Shown here: piece by piece, positions 1-12,856 of the stretch
Layout: each line of letters starts with the position of its first letter
Numbering within the stretch: position 1 is the stretch's first letter
Program-made: the position numbers and the translations under genes
NCBI RefSeq assembly: GCF_001039355.2
Contig: NW_019775931.1
Span: 1-40,087 of the forward strand
DNA length: 40,087 bases
DNA from: Lingula anatina
Taxonomy: Eukaryota > Brachiopoda > Lingulata > Lingulida > Lingulidae
Direction of reading: 5' to 3'
Notes under the pieces: model-generated
The model's input: only the letters and a program-made list of their open reading frames with translations
The model's database searches: none
Told to the model about the DNA's origin: nothing

Positions 1-911
1 CACATCTGGACGTCTAAGCCTGATAGGTACAACGGAACCCCGAAAAACTTGTCCGCTACAAGCTTTAAAAAAATCTTTGTATATTTATATCTCTCTGGAC
101 CCATGTACATTTTTTGTTATATTTCTTAGTGTCCTTTTGCCAGTTATCACCGGAGATTTGGACCATTGATCAACGTTTTATCCTGAAACAAATAATAATA
201 CAGAACAAATTTATCTGTTTGTTTTTAAGAAGTCGGCTAGAAAGTAAGGCTGAACGGAGAGTGTTGTATTGTTTTTTCATTTAAAAAGACTCAAACTAAA
301 GAAAAATAAGCGATACTTAATTGTCTTGGTTGTGATAAAATATTTGTTTAGTATATGTGATAACTGCTGTTATTAGTAATGATAAGTATTATTATTAACG
401 TTATTACTGTTATTATTATTATTATATGTTAATATAATATTGATGTGTGATTATCCCTTAGAATAATGTTTAATTTACTGAATGTTCATAAGTTTTAGTC
501 GTGTTACACATTTTTAATTTATTAAAGGAAATGAGAAAGTTTTTAGTTTCGTATGTTACATTCGTTTTACAGCCCTGATTTACATATTGTGTAAAAAGGA
601 TTCAGCCAGCAAGCTGATATTTAGTTGTTTTCTGAATGATTTCAAATAAAATGTTTATGAAATATTAGTTTGTCTTTTTTTTTTAACAGCGTAAAATATA
701 CCTTTGGTCTCAGACTATAATTGCATGCATAGTTCTTAATAAAAAGATACATTGTACTAATGGTATTTGCTCTTCGCTAAAATCGTCTGCAAATTCGCAA
801 TTCTCCGGCTAGTGTAGATCAGTGTAATTTCTGTGCGCGCGTAATCCACAGACAACGCGAACCCTGCTTTCAATCATCACATTTCTAGTGAAGAAAGTGT
901 AGATAGTTCAC
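1..911. other. Non-coding flank downstream of the MGAT4-like gene
   Basis: No convincing coding region is visible. The stretch is AT-rich, with ATT/TTA runs around 385-425. On the minus strand an AATAAA hexamer lies at 518-523, about 390 bases after the stop of the MGAT4-like gene, and could be its polyadenylation signal. A plus-strand AATAAA near 645 could instead belong to a gene outside the left edge. Neither choice can be settled from the sequence. Confidence 0.5.
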
Positions 912-2420
912 TTAGTCACGCACATTTCGCACCCCCGGTATTCCCCCGGGAAAGGGGTCTGGCCAGTAGGGCTCACAGCAAGGCCTTCTCCCGCTGGGTA
1001 TCAATTGTAACTTGAAACTCATGTGCCGCACCGGTACCCAGTCCCCGTGGTCTGTAGTTATCCGAATTCGAACAGAGACTATCCTGCCAAACCTATCCCC
1101 AAGTGGACCCTCAGTCTTTCCGCGATTGTCAAAACGCGCTACTTTAACGTATCCGTCGTCTAGGAAACCGTAGTTAAAGAAAGGACCGTTTTTTAAGTTA
1201 ATTCTATCGGGTAGCAGTGGCAGAACGTCTACATACGTAGAGGTGGAAAATTTAATCCATGGATGCTCCTTGCTCCCACATTGAATGAAAAACTCCTCCA
1301 GCACGACCGGAGGCGTGAAATTGTAGTAAATCATGTCCCCCGCCTTGGGCTGAATGGCATAAAAGTAGTCTAGATAGCGGTAGGCTCTCTCCAAGCTGTG
1401 GTTGTGATGGTGGCGGAGTGAGGTGCTCAGTTTTGCTGGAGGGTTTATGTAGATTGGAACGTCGTCCCACGGCCATGGCTCATACGTTAACGGAGAGTTG
1501 GGAAATTCATTTTCTGCTAAATTGTTTCGGGATTTTGTCAAATTTTTATTGTGCGTGAATAAAGATGGGCGGTGTAAAACCCGCGACAAACCAAGTTCCT
1601 GAAAACAGTGACGCTGAACTGGTCTGTTTTTCGCGATATGACACGGTGGTTGCTGGGAATCCACGTAGAGTTGAAGTAGACGGTCAGGTGACGAAGACGC
1701 ATTAGACGAAATGAAAAATTCTGCCACGTGTAATATTTCGCTCGATCTGAACAGTTGTCCTAATATTGCCATTGTAGAAAAGTCAATTGAGATCCAATAG
1801 TTGTGCCGCACAGATCTGTGGAAGTTTTCAATCGCAGGAAACAGTCTTCTAGTGGCAATAACGGTATCATCCAAATGAATGTAGAAATCGCCTCTTTGAT
1901 GACTATACTGCATAAGATAAGCGCAGCTCAGCACCGATCTATCCGACTGCCCCTTCATATTATTTTCGTAAAAGGTCGGGTGTGCAGTGACGATTTCCAT
2001 CATTCCAATTTGTATTTCCTCTGAAAAATGCTTCACCATTTCCATTTCAATATTTTGTCTAGCAGAATCGGACATGGTGGTCAGCAGAACGATAATGCCA
2101 ATCTTCTCTCTGTCTTCCATAGCCACGTGTTTTAATATTGACGCCAGTGTTTGAACGATTCCAATGGGTGGGTCGCTTGCAAGGATACCAAATACGTATT
2201 CTTTGCGCTCGGGTACGTCTACACCTAGCTTATGCGCCACCGGCATTCCGATTGCAGGAGGGTTCTCATGTGAATCAAAAAGCAACACCTCCCCCATCCC
2301 GTTAGAAATGAATTGCCTGGATGTGGCATGATTCTTCTTGGAAAGACTCAGTATTGATAAACACAAATGTGCTATGGTTCCAATGAACAAAGCAATTAAT
2401 ATCCTGCTCCTGAATTTCAT
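912..2420 (-). CDS. MGAT4: MGAT4 (GnT-IV) family N-acetylglucosaminyltransferase, intronless
   Basis: This is a 502-aa type II membrane protein of the GT54 family. Known members add beta-1,4 GlcNAc to the alpha-1,3 mannose arm of N-glycans in the Golgi. A hydrophobic signal anchor spans about residues 7-27 after the basic start MKFRSR. The catalytic region shows family landmarks: FYIHLDDTVIA (the acidic metal-binding region), YWISIDFSTMAILGQLF, and RPSLFTH. The C-terminal part matches the lectin-like domain of MGAT4A/B: PPAKLSTSL, FYAIQPKAGD, KEHPW and LDDGYVKVARFDN. Its length is close to human MGAT4C (478) and MGAT4A (535). Vertebrate enzymes have LEDD where this one has LDDT, so activity or donor use may differ. 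The gene is a single exon, unlike its split neighbours, which suggests retroposition or intron loss. The family call is firm. The exact subclass (A/B versus C) and the activity are not. Confidence 0.9.
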   Translation of the reverse strand: MKFRSRILIALFIGTIAHLCLSILSLSKKNHATSRQFISNGMGEVLLFDSHENPPAIGMPVAHKLGVDVPERKEYVFGILASDPPIGIVQTLASILKHVAMEDREKIGIIVLLTTMSDSARQNIEMEMVKHFSEEIQIGMMEIVTAHPTFYENNMKGQSDRSVLSCAYLMQYSHQRGDFYIHLDDTVIATRRLFPAIENFHRSVRHNYWISIDFSTMAILGQLFRSSEILHVAEFFISSNASSSPDRLLQLYVDSQQPPCHIAKNRPVQRHCFQELGLSRVLHRPSLFTHNKNLTKSRNNLAENEFPNSPLTYEPWPWDDVPIYINPPAKLSTSLRHHHNHSLERAYRYLDYFYAIQPKAGDMIYYNFTPPVVLEEFFIQCGSKEHPWIKFSTSTYVDVLPLLPDRINLKNGPFFNYGFLDDGYVKVARFDNRGKTEGPLGDRFGRIVSVRIRITTDHGDWVPVRHMSFKLQLIPSGRRPCCEPYWPDPFPGGIPGVRNVRD

Positions 2421-2642
2421 CGGAAATCTGAACGTCTGTCTCCCAGTTTGTTATCTGGTTTAAAAAAAGGTGTACACTACGCTCGAGGGAATAATTGTGT
2501 TCAGCTGATGCACAAGGAAAGTTGCAACACGGGGCTTCTCAACAAACGCAATTAGCCTTTTTCATCTTTTCCGGAAATGGAAATTGCATTGTGGGTAGGG
2601 GAGCCCTGCTACGTCGAAACACTTACAGCGGTGCTTAAAACC

Positions 2643-2865
2643 ATGGCTGGGTTTACGTGCTTTTTGTCCCGCTACTACAATAACAGTAAGCGAGATCGAC
2701 ACATGACGTTTAATAAGTTCCCAACAAACCCGTTAGAATGAAAAATATGGTAGAAAGAAAGGAAAATATAGCAAGTTTGGATCAAAAGCAGGGCACCGCG
2801 TTTGCGCTGAACATTTCGAAGGCGGTAAGAAAAACTATAATATTAGGAGATCAACGGTGCTTTAA
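2643..2865 (+). pseudogene. Decayed THAP11-like THAP zinc-finger domain
   Basis: From the ATG at 2643 the frame reads MAGFTCFLSRYYNNSKRD and continues to NKFPTNPLE. This resembles the start of THAP11, whose THAP domain binds DNA through a C2CH zinc site. A TGA follows at once, and two TAG codons interrupt the same frame, which still contains KIW. In the next frame (2794-2865) the C-terminal half is legible as HRVCAEHFEGGKKNYNIRR, then TAA and AATAAA. So the Cys and His of the second half survive. The second Cys of the first half (residue 11) is Tyr, there are three in-frame stops, and the halves are out of register. It lies head-to-head with the MGAT4-like gene. I infer a dead copy of a THAP gene or THAP-type transposase. 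A split exon is less likely because no splice sites fit. Confidence 0.7.
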
Positions 2866-4173
2866 TAAAAAACAGAAATGCTTAGTTAAACAACGGATAT
2901 AACGAACTATCGGCAAATAGAACTCGGGGTAAAAAATGNATCTACACCTAGCTGGAAACAGCAGAGGACCACCATGACCCCTGTGGCGCGTGGTTCCTGT
3001 CATGCGCACTTCGTATTTCCGCAAAAGATGAAAAAGGTTAATTAGATTTTCCATGCACAAGAAAAGCAAACGGGCAATGCTCAGGCCTTCTCATCTAACG
3101 CATTTTCATAGATCTTATCTAGCATAAAGATGCAATCGATTATGAAGATAGTTCGGAAGTGAAATTCCGAATCTATTACCATATTTCAACACACTGAATT
3201 TAATAACTGTATCTATTTATAATGCCTGGCAGAAATACTGTTTCTTTGATATGTAAATATTTGTACAAGGATCCTTATATAAGCCAAATATTATTAACTT
3301 CTGTACAGTAATTCGTCTAAAACATTCTGTTCTCATCAAATCGGAATACAGTCACTGCTCTTTACTCACAGAAGAATGTCTATCTTTTAATAAAAATATT
3401 TTATTTCCATCCATTTTAGAAATCACAAATGTTGCATACATACACTTCAGCATAAATGCGTACAGGCAACTTAATTCAAACCCCATTTGAATTAGACAAA
3501 TAATCCCCAAATCAGTTTGCACGAGGTGCTAAAATCACTGAACATATTGAGGCTCTATCACATCTCTTACTGCTCTATAGTAGTTTTTATCAGCATACAA
3601 TCGGACATAAAAAGTTTTTAAAACTTGTCAGTTTCAACTTAGTGATGCTATGGTACATAAGAAATTCTGAAATATTCTAAATGCTGAACATTCTCCATTT
3701 CAACACACAAGAAAAACATGTGACCTCAAAAGAGATGTGACACATTTAATTGTATACGCTAATATTTAAATGCTATACAAAAGTGACTCACAAAGCAATA
3801 TCAAAACCAATGGAAAACTTAAAAAAATTCTTAACAAACAAAACAATACAAATTAGTTTGGCATTTTCACTATTTTGACATATTATGTATGTGAGATGTC
3901 TGTGAATAAAAACTTCACAAAATCAGTAAATTTACTGTCCACCCCTGTTTAATATTTATTATTATTGTAATATACATATATGCACCAACACATATGCTAC
4001 ATCAACCTAATTTTGCCTACGGAGCATAAACATAAGTTGTCATAAAAATATTAGTTATATAACTCCATACTAAAATTGATTAAAACCAATACTGAATTTT
4101 TATATATTATGAATGTAAGCAAAGAAGTATAAAGGTCTTAATTTGAGCTTTTTTCCTAGAAATTTAACTTATG
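2866..4173. other. HMGCS1: Non-coding interval, probably includes the HMGCS 3' UTR
   Basis: There is no gene that I can support. The right part follows the HMGCS stop codon on the minus strand and should hold its 3' untranslated region. A minus-strand AATAAA lies at 3955-3960, about 215 bases after the stop. Another candidate is near 3410, which would give a long UTR. One undetermined base sits at 2939. The 2866-3100 part directly follows the THAP remnant and shows no continuation of it. Confidence 0.45.
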
Positions 4174-4233
4174 TCAATTTGAAGTTGTAGAGGCAGCAAC
4201 AGCTTGTGCAGATGCTGTGGGAAGCCCTTTTAC
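4174..4233 (-). CDS. HMGCS1: HMGCS coding exon 8 (last)
   Basis: The acceptor TTTCTTTCCAG precedes [19 protein letters not shown], ending in TGA (4174-4176). It encodes only the variable 19-residue C-terminal tail. It is joined because its phase (0) fits exon 7 and its composition continues the Ala/Ser/Pro-rich tail. There is no conserved motif, so this is the least certain exon of the gene. Confidence 0.75.
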   Translation of the reverse strand, partial: VKGLPTASAQAVAASTTSN

Positions 4234-6045
4234 CTGGAAAGAAAGAAATTAAAAACAGAATTAAGTGCCAATCTAATGTACAAAATACCATATCATTTCT
4301 GATACTTTTTCTGTTAAACAAAATAAAAAGGGGTGAATAATTTCTTAAAAATTCTATTGCAAACAATGAAAACTAGGGACAGGTGAAATGTCTGGGGTGG
4401 CAATGGAGGAACAAATTCCACGCCATGTGTCATATTGTGCATTTCTCTTCGCTGAAGTAATTACAGTCTGTCAAAAGCTTTGTATTGCCAGATCCATACA
4501 TCATACCAAGTAACAAACGCGACAAGTGCACATAAAACCTCAGACGCCAAATTTTCTTAACAGGCCATGATGCCATGGCAACACCATATGGAAAATGGTG
4601 GGACTGCGGGAGACATTTTTCAAAGTTGAAAATTCAGGTTCTGATCTGGGTGTGGGGACCAGCTGAACAGTAGGGGCCAGACATTGGGACTTGCACTGGG
4701 AAATCAAATTCAATTACATGCAATAAATTAGTTTTTAAAATGGTTGTAGGAGTCTGCAATAATGATTCAAAAAGCCTGATAACATCTCAGTTACATGGGT
4801 TTCGTATGGTCTCACATTAGAGGCCAAATAAAATTTTGGATACTTGGGGGGTTTTTAGGTATAAAACTTACTAGTGAGTTGACCATTTGGAAAATTGTAT
4901 GTACTGGGTCTAGTCACTGAATTTTTTCTTATCCTATCCCATACATCCTATGAACGGATACTTACAGACACTGGGGGTGCAGCTGCTACAGGAGAAGATG
5001 GAATGCTTGTGGCTTGTGCTAGAGCTTTGCGTTCATATTTCCTGCGATGTTTACTGTCTACCTCTGTGAGATACCATGTTCCTGAGAATAATGCCTCCAC
5101 ATCACCTACTGGGGTGTATGGAGCTGGAGAAAAATAATTTTTCTTCTTAAAGTGTTGTCTTTTTTCCTGTATAGACTTAAAATTCTTGGCACATTAGAAA
5201 TTTTCAGAATACGACAATGAGTGCTCTACCATTTGGAAGTAAATGTCTTTCACTTGACCTGTTTAACATTAAAAAAGAGAATAACCAATCAGCTTATTTC
5301 TAATATCATTCATCTAAAATAAAATCTTAAAGGTGCAAATTTTTTCGATATCAGAATAATATAACAACTTGTCAAACAATCACTGCCAAGTAAATAAATT
5401 ATTCAAATTTGACTTGATTATAATACTCAAAACTGTTTCAATACCTTTGTGGTGAGTTTCCTCCCTAAGCTTCATCATCTTATCAAAATCAGCGGGTGGC
5501 ATCTTTTTCCTAGAATCTAGTCTTTCCTGGAGATCACAGAGGGACAAACACACCCTTTCTAGCTGGGATCCTGGACTGGCATCTTCTGAGAAGTGTAGAG
5601 AGAACATGGAAGAAGCCAGGCCAGAGCCATAGGAGAACAGAGTCACCCTCTTGCCTGCTAGCTCACTGCAGGAGTAGCTGAAATAGAAAGAAAGGACTGC
5701 ATTATGTGACAATGACAGGTTTTTCTTCACTTGGATCAAAAATATATTTAGAGCACTATAATTCCAACTTTAATTTCTATATGTTTAAACCAATTGAATT
5801 TTTCCAAGGGATAGATATTTTATATGCTTGACTCATAACATTGCCAATAAACTGGATTAATCGCATTCAGTTGTATTGGTTTGTTTGAACAGGTGGACTA
5901 ATAACCATCTCGATATTGTTCATGTGCATATGCACAAACACAAAATACATATTTCGTGCACTGAACAGTAAATTGAAATTTTGGTAATGACATAAGTGGA
6001 TATATTTCAATTCTAGCTTCACTCCTATGTTTTTTTTCTCTTTTT

Positions 6046-6083
<38 letters not shown>

Positions 6084-6696
6084 GCTTGGGGAGGGATGCC
6101 ATCAGTATCTTGGACAAAATGTTTGAGTTTCATCTTAACACCTATTATCAACCACAAAGGACAATGTTCCAGTAGTTATCCGCAATAAATCACACGAGGT
6201 CAGGCCCTAACATTAACTGCTAGTTACAACCGTAGAAGGAAATTGACATAAATGTTTTGTAACTCTTGGAAAACAGGGTATTAATTTAGTGCACATTTAA
6301 TGTTCACCAGAACAGACTGGGGCAAGTGCAATCCACACTGTAGACAATAAACCAGCTCTATTAAGTCCAAGAAGCCCTGTGGAAACATTCAACTTGGTCA
6401 GTGGTCTAGGGATAGGGGATATTTCCAGTCATAATCACCTTGTTTGTGGAAGTCTGACCAGAAGTGAGAAAGGCAGCTGCTGCACTTATTACACTAGAAG
6501 TTCCTACTTAAAGTAAATGGAAAATATTTTAGAAATAGATATACCTCTTGGATACTCCAAAACTTGCCAGATTAAAATAGTTACAAAAAGAATATATATA
6601 TAAGAAAGAATGAAACCGGTCGGGGCAAAATAGCTGCTGTTTTTTTTTCCTTTTTATTATATATAATATATATACGTACAGGAAGAACAATTTTAC

Positions 6697-6770
<74 letters not shown>

Positions 6771-9700
6771 ACATTCTTTAAATATGTACACTGGATCATT
6801 TGCAATCAACAAGAGAATTTCCTTTACACAGACATCACCAGAAGAATACAATAATTTAGTTAAAATAATTCATATAACAGAATGGAAACCAAGGAGCTCT
6901 GAACAAAGTAGTTGAACACATCTACACACATGTGACACCAAATACTCCCCAATAAAACATATTGCAAGTACTAAATTCCCCTAGCACGGAAAAATACTTT
7001 GAGACTTGTAAAGATATATTTCACACTAATGTGTGTTGTGTTAGCAACAATATCCAGGAAACTGAAGTGCTTAAATGGCTGGTATAAAAATACAATGAAA
7101 AGCAGCAGCAGATTGCCCTGTAGCCACGCAGAAAAAATAGAAATGATTTCTAGGAAGAGGGACAAGAAAAGGGCCTGTAAATATATTGCAGCTTCCTAGT
7201 GAAAGTATGGCAATTATTTCGCAGAGAATAGAGCACAGATTAGAAACAGAAGACTTGGAAGGGTCTAGTTTATTAACCTGACATGTTTAAATAATTCAAA
7301 AAAAGTCATTTTCAATTTTATTAAATTATTTACAATCTCTTTCCTACAATGCAATAAGTGATCTAAAATACCCATTCATATGTTTAGGTTTACCGCAATT
7401 ATTTTTTTTTTATCAATATACCAAACCAAACTTCTTTCAGACATTTATTTATTTAATCTGTCTGCTGGCATCAGAAACATTTTCTGTACAGCTGCAAGAT
7501 ATATATGTATATGTCAAAAATAAATCCAGAATCCAGTCCATCAAGACATTTCAGATTGGAGCCCTGTATTCAGGACAGGCAGGATGTGGTCCTAGAATGG
7601 CTGTAACTTACAAATTTACTGAAACTAAAATGAAGACGGCAACTAATATTCGTATTTTAACAACTTTTGATTCCAGCATTCTCCTACGTAGCTTCCTGGT
7701 TATGAAAAGGAAAAAAAATCTAAAATTAAATGTGTATTTCTACTTTTTACTATATAGCTTCCTGATTGTGAAAGGAAAAAAAAAAACTCAAAATCACAAG
7801 TATATTTGTACTTTTTACTACTTCATTTACATTGCTGTTTCAGTGAAAAAATTCAATGTTTTGACAAAATAGAGGATTAGCTGCAAGAAATTCTGTTACT
7901 TAAGGGACTATTCCCACAGAAACTTGGATTGATCCATCTCCCTAGGGAGTCTCACTAAATTGCTGTCAACTTGACTGGCTTAAATGTCTGTCATGCCTAG
8001 TAAAGCTCAGATGGATCGATCTAAACATGGGAACCCAGTCTAAGGCTTTCACTTAGCATGACCAAAATTCACCTGCTCTGCCCATTTTGTTATTCAAGCC
8101 TAGTTAATAATACTTGTTAAATCCACAAAAGTAGTACAATGATTAATGGCAAGCAACTGTTTGTCTTTCATTACCGCTATTGTTGTGTCCCTGTTTAAAA
8201 AAAGTAAGCAGGCTTAGTTTGATTTAAAAAATGTCACACATCACTCATGATTAACTTTTACCACATTTGTTAACTAGCTTAGCTAGGCCCTCCCATTTTT
8301 CTTGTTTTATTTTGGTGTGTGAACCTTTACATATGTGATGTAAATTTTCATTTGGAAAAAAAAAATAAATAAATGAAGTATACCTCACCTTCCTAAAATG
8401 GATGCCAGTCCTCCGTAAAGAGAAGGGGTGTACATGTTGCCAACCTGTTTAGCTACAGACAAAGTGGGTTCTGTCTTCTCCTTATACGAAGACTGACTGG
8501 CCACCATAACGGCCTTTTCCACATCACGGTCAAAGTAAGTATCTTCAAGTTTTACTCCCCTGAGAGAGAGAGATTTCAAAACAAAACTAAAACGTTTATC
8601 TTTTTTCTCAAGTATCTTGAAGCTTTACTCCTCTACAATAATCAACATTCAACATAAAGTAACAATATACAACTTCAACAGAGTTTCTACAATAGTATTT
8701 ACTGTTTTCTCAACTGTGATAAAAAGGACTGCTAATACAACATTTATTGTTTATTCAAACAGTTTTCATAACACTATTGTAAATACCAATCTTACTTCAA
8801 CAGGTCAAACAATATATATATTTTTTCAACCATATGTGATGTAAGCAATGATAACAACATATAATGTCATCTAAGTATTTGATAATGTTTCTCTTCTCCA
8901 TACCTCACAGCTTCTAAACCTGAATATTTAGGATTGGCCCCTGCGTCTGGGTCCCTGAGAAAGTCATTGAGCATCAGCCTTGCCAGTGACTTCTGAACCA
9001 GTTTACAGTAGGGTGTGTGGAAGGCAAAGAAGGCACTGCTGTCTAGAGAAAAATGGGAGCCAAGGTTCTCTGCAAAATAATAGGGAGGATTCCAGTGAAT
9101 GGTTTTAACTATTAATGTACAAAAGCACTGCTATTTTAGATTTTCCTTTCAAATACTTTATTTTATTTTATTTCATTTTATTTAAATTTTATTTATTTAT
9201 TTATTTGGTAGTAAGTGACATGGTAACCAAAACATTCTTTTCAAAAGAATGCTAAGTTGATGACAAATTTATCAAAGTGTGGTAAGAATCTTTTTCAAGT
9301 TTTCAAATGGCTACTGCAACAGCGTCTCTGCAAAACCTATGAATAAACATGACAAAAACAGCCAAGGAAAATCTATCACCTGTATTTTATTCAAGTTTAT
9401 ATAGGGATGGGGCTGCCATTCAGTGGAAAAAGTCTAAAATATGGCATGGGGTCCAGAGGGCCCTCTGCATTGATCTCAAAAATTATATTTTTGGCGCCCA
9501 AAAAGTCAAAAATGTGTCGAGAGTCAGAAAAACTCATTTAGGTTTATAACTTGAGATAGATTTTTTTTTTTGAACAAAGAACGAAATATAGTGTGCTATT
9601 TACCCATATGAAAGTCATTTTCAATCATATTACAGAAGAATGACTAACCTAGTCTTTTTTGTCAATAATGCCTTCTCTCAGCAGGAATTCTGTGCTGACA

Positions 9701-12700
9701 ACAAAATCAACAGGGCTCAAAGTGCAAAGTTTCAGGTGAAAAGGAGGGCAAAATGGGAGAATCTTTTCAATATCTTTCAACCTACACAGGTGACTCACTG
9801 CAGTGTGATCCAGTTGACAGGGGACTTTGGTCCATACCACCAACAACACTAGTTTAGAGAAGGCAGGAGGCAAGAGTTATCAAGTGCATTAGATTACATT
9901 ATTGAAACTGCAAGTGGCATAAACACAGTGTAACACTCTGTACACATTTTAATGATAAAAATTAAACCTGGACTCTCACGGGGTACTTCAGTACACTAGT
10001 TAAGGGATCAATTTTTTTTTTTTTTGCTTTTTTTTAACTGAAATTTTCTGCATAATTTTTTGGTGAGCCAATTCCTCGCATCTTAACAGAAAATTACGAA
10101 ATGAAAAATAAAATCAATACCCCTACCAAAAAATTGAATGCTCCAACAATAATGCAGTGTGAAAACTATTGATACCCAGTTACATCACACTTTGTAAATC
10201 CAGATGGTTCAGCATTAAAATGAACGAGGGCATGGGACAAATTTCGGACACATCCTCCATCAGGGTTAATCATTAGACACAAAAGTAAACAATTTGTTGA
10301 CCATGTGAAATGTCACTGTATCAAGATCTCACCTTGTTTTAAACACGCCTCGGCTTTCTGACAGTAAGTTTGATAGCATCTGTCCAGGGCACCTAGGTAA
10401 CACTGTATGGAGAGCTTCCCATCAACAACGGGGTATTCGGAGGACATATCAGGCTTGTAGAAGTCGTAAACATGCTGCATGTGCGTGCTACGCAAACCTA
10501 AGAACAAAATAAGCCACAGAATAAATATTGACTGATATGATCTTCAGTGTTTTGATTGTTGATGTTTATTGCACTTTCAAGCTGACTTAAAGCATGATCT
10601 ATGCATCACTTATGACTGTCAAGGACAACTTTCACATAATAATCATCTAATGTATGAAGGTGACAACAGGAATCTGTCCAAAATGTGGTTTACTGAAAAT
10701 TGTCTTAAAATTCCCAATTGAATCTACAGAGATTTTAAGTTCCTTTGTTCAGAAAAATGAAGGTTTCAAAGAAGTAAAACACCAAGTTCAATCACTGCAT
10801 TATTTTTTAACAGTATTAAGTGGATTGTAATGAACCAGTTGACTTTCAGAGAAAATTCTTTTTCAGGCCAAATAAAACCACCCACTGGAACCAGATTTTA
10901 CCTATATTCCTTTAAAGACTTCCATCCCCAGCAGTGAAAACCTTACCCTCCACAGAATACAATATTTTTGCGACAACACAAAATTTTTCACCAGAAAGAT
11001 GGTTTTCATATTTCATTTTTTACTATGAAAAAATACAGTCTATTAAATGTGAAGCTGTTACTTCTTGCAATCTTTAATTTCTTAATGAAACCCAGATATG
11101 TTTTAAGTACATAAAAAGATGTATGATATATAATGAGTTTTACTGCTCAACACTGCAGAAATTTTAATTGACCACAAACTCTTTGCAACTAAAGCATTCT
11201 GCTATAATGTTTCACTTGTACCCAGGATCAGGGGCAGGAAAACGAGTTGGACCGCTGTGCCACCAGTAAACAACAGGAAACCTGGGCCGGATTTAAAACT
11301 ATGTCAGCTTGTGGGAAATGGCGGGATATGATCCCTGGAGACACCGTGACCAAAATAGACTTATGGATTCTGAAGTAATATTCTACCCTTTAAAGATATT
11401 GCCATTATTGCCATCAAAGCTTGCCTTAACTTTCAACACCATGCAGCAAGCATTCTTTGTTATGCCTTGCCTCTATGATTTTGTTTTAGATCTGCTACAA
11501 TCATCAAAACTAAACAAGCATGTCCAACAATAAGAGACACATAAAAACTTTCTTACATGTACAATTCACTATTTTTCCTTTTTTTTTTGTTTTTGCTTCT
11601 CTATTTAAAACAATTTCCTTTGTTCATTATAATTAGATGAAGATATTGCATGCATAATGATCTGCCAGGTAACCCAGGACCCCAGCTAGCATTCCTCATT
11701 ACTTCATTGATGGTTTCTGATATCTCACACCACCTTGCCTTAGTTCCAAGGACAATACAAGACCACTTGAGCTGCTCTGGCAGCCTCTGGGGTATTGCTT
11801 GGTAACACTCTCTACACATTACATAACATCCCTCCTGCATGGGTCACCTCCAGGTCAATATTGTAACTGGATAGTTCCAGAAAGGAGCACTTGTTAAGGA
11901 GACATCTAGGGCTAATTGTTTTGAATGATGGTGGGGGAGGGGTTGTTACATGGCTTGTATGCTCTATCTACCCATTGTGTGTAAAGGCAATCTGTTTTAA
12001 GGACCATTCCCAGACACTATCGTACTAACAGTGGATCGATCTATCTCCTAGGGGGTTCCTGCTAAATTGCAATAAACTCAAGTGGCTTAGATATCTTTCA
12101 CGCCAACTGAAGCCACTAGGGGGTAATTAACTATCATTAGGCAACTTCTGTAGGCTACTTAAGCTGAAAGCAATTTAGGGAGAAACCCCAGGGAGATGGA
12201 TCGATCCTGTTAGATTGATCTAGGTATAGAAACCCAGTTTAACACAACCTGGGCTCTACAAACTGGAAAGACTAAAGGGTAAAAGTGCTTGTAATGGATT
12301 AATTGGATTTAATCCATCAGACTCATAAGCTGAATGAACACTACGGATTTAAATAAGGAAAAGGAAGAGATAAGAAATAACCACACAGTTTCCAACACCT
12401 GGCCTGTTTTAATATGCTTGCAATGAGCTTATGTTACCTGAGCAGTTTGTATAATCAGATAAAAGGATGCATTTCCTAGGGGTCCCTCACCTAGAAAGCT
12501 GATCAGATGTCATTTTGGCATTAAAATTGTTTAATCCCCCCATTTGCTCCAGGGGCAGATCCATAATTATTTGAAAGGAGGGGGGGGGGGGAGGGGGGGT
12601 CCGTGGATGGGAAGCTGTGCCCCCCCTCCTTGGCATGGGGAAACATTTTGGTATTTGAGAGGGCGAAGAGTGCAATTTGGTTCAATTTAGAACTATGATT

Positions 12701-12791
12701 CAGCTCGTCAAAATTTTAATTTTTCAGAAATCCAAGATGGCAGTCTGGACCCCCTGACACCCCCCATAAATCTGCCACTGCTCTCTCTCTA

Positions 12792-12856
<65 letters not shown>

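Larger units (their letters stand above)
5678..8388 (-). other. HMGCS1: HMGCS intron 5 with microsatellites and one foldback element
   Basis: This 2.7-kb intron holds a GT repeat (6048-6082), a long AT repeat (6702-6765) and one foldback inverted-repeat element (7900-8044), each listed separately. Apparent small reading frames over the AT and GT runs are repeat translations, not genes. Confidence 0.8.

Noticed and set aside
6529-6805. Frames encoding Tyr-Ile repeats
   Set aside because: They are translations of the AT microsatellite.
9454-9467. 14-base palindrome CAGAGGGCCCTCTG
   Set aside because: Single isolated palindrome in an intron with no supporting context.
11601-11840. 79-codon minus-strand frame in HMGCS intron 2 with several Cys and Trp
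   Set aside because: No family recognised, no good splice borders or promoter, and it lies inside another gene's intron. Could be chance or an old repeat.
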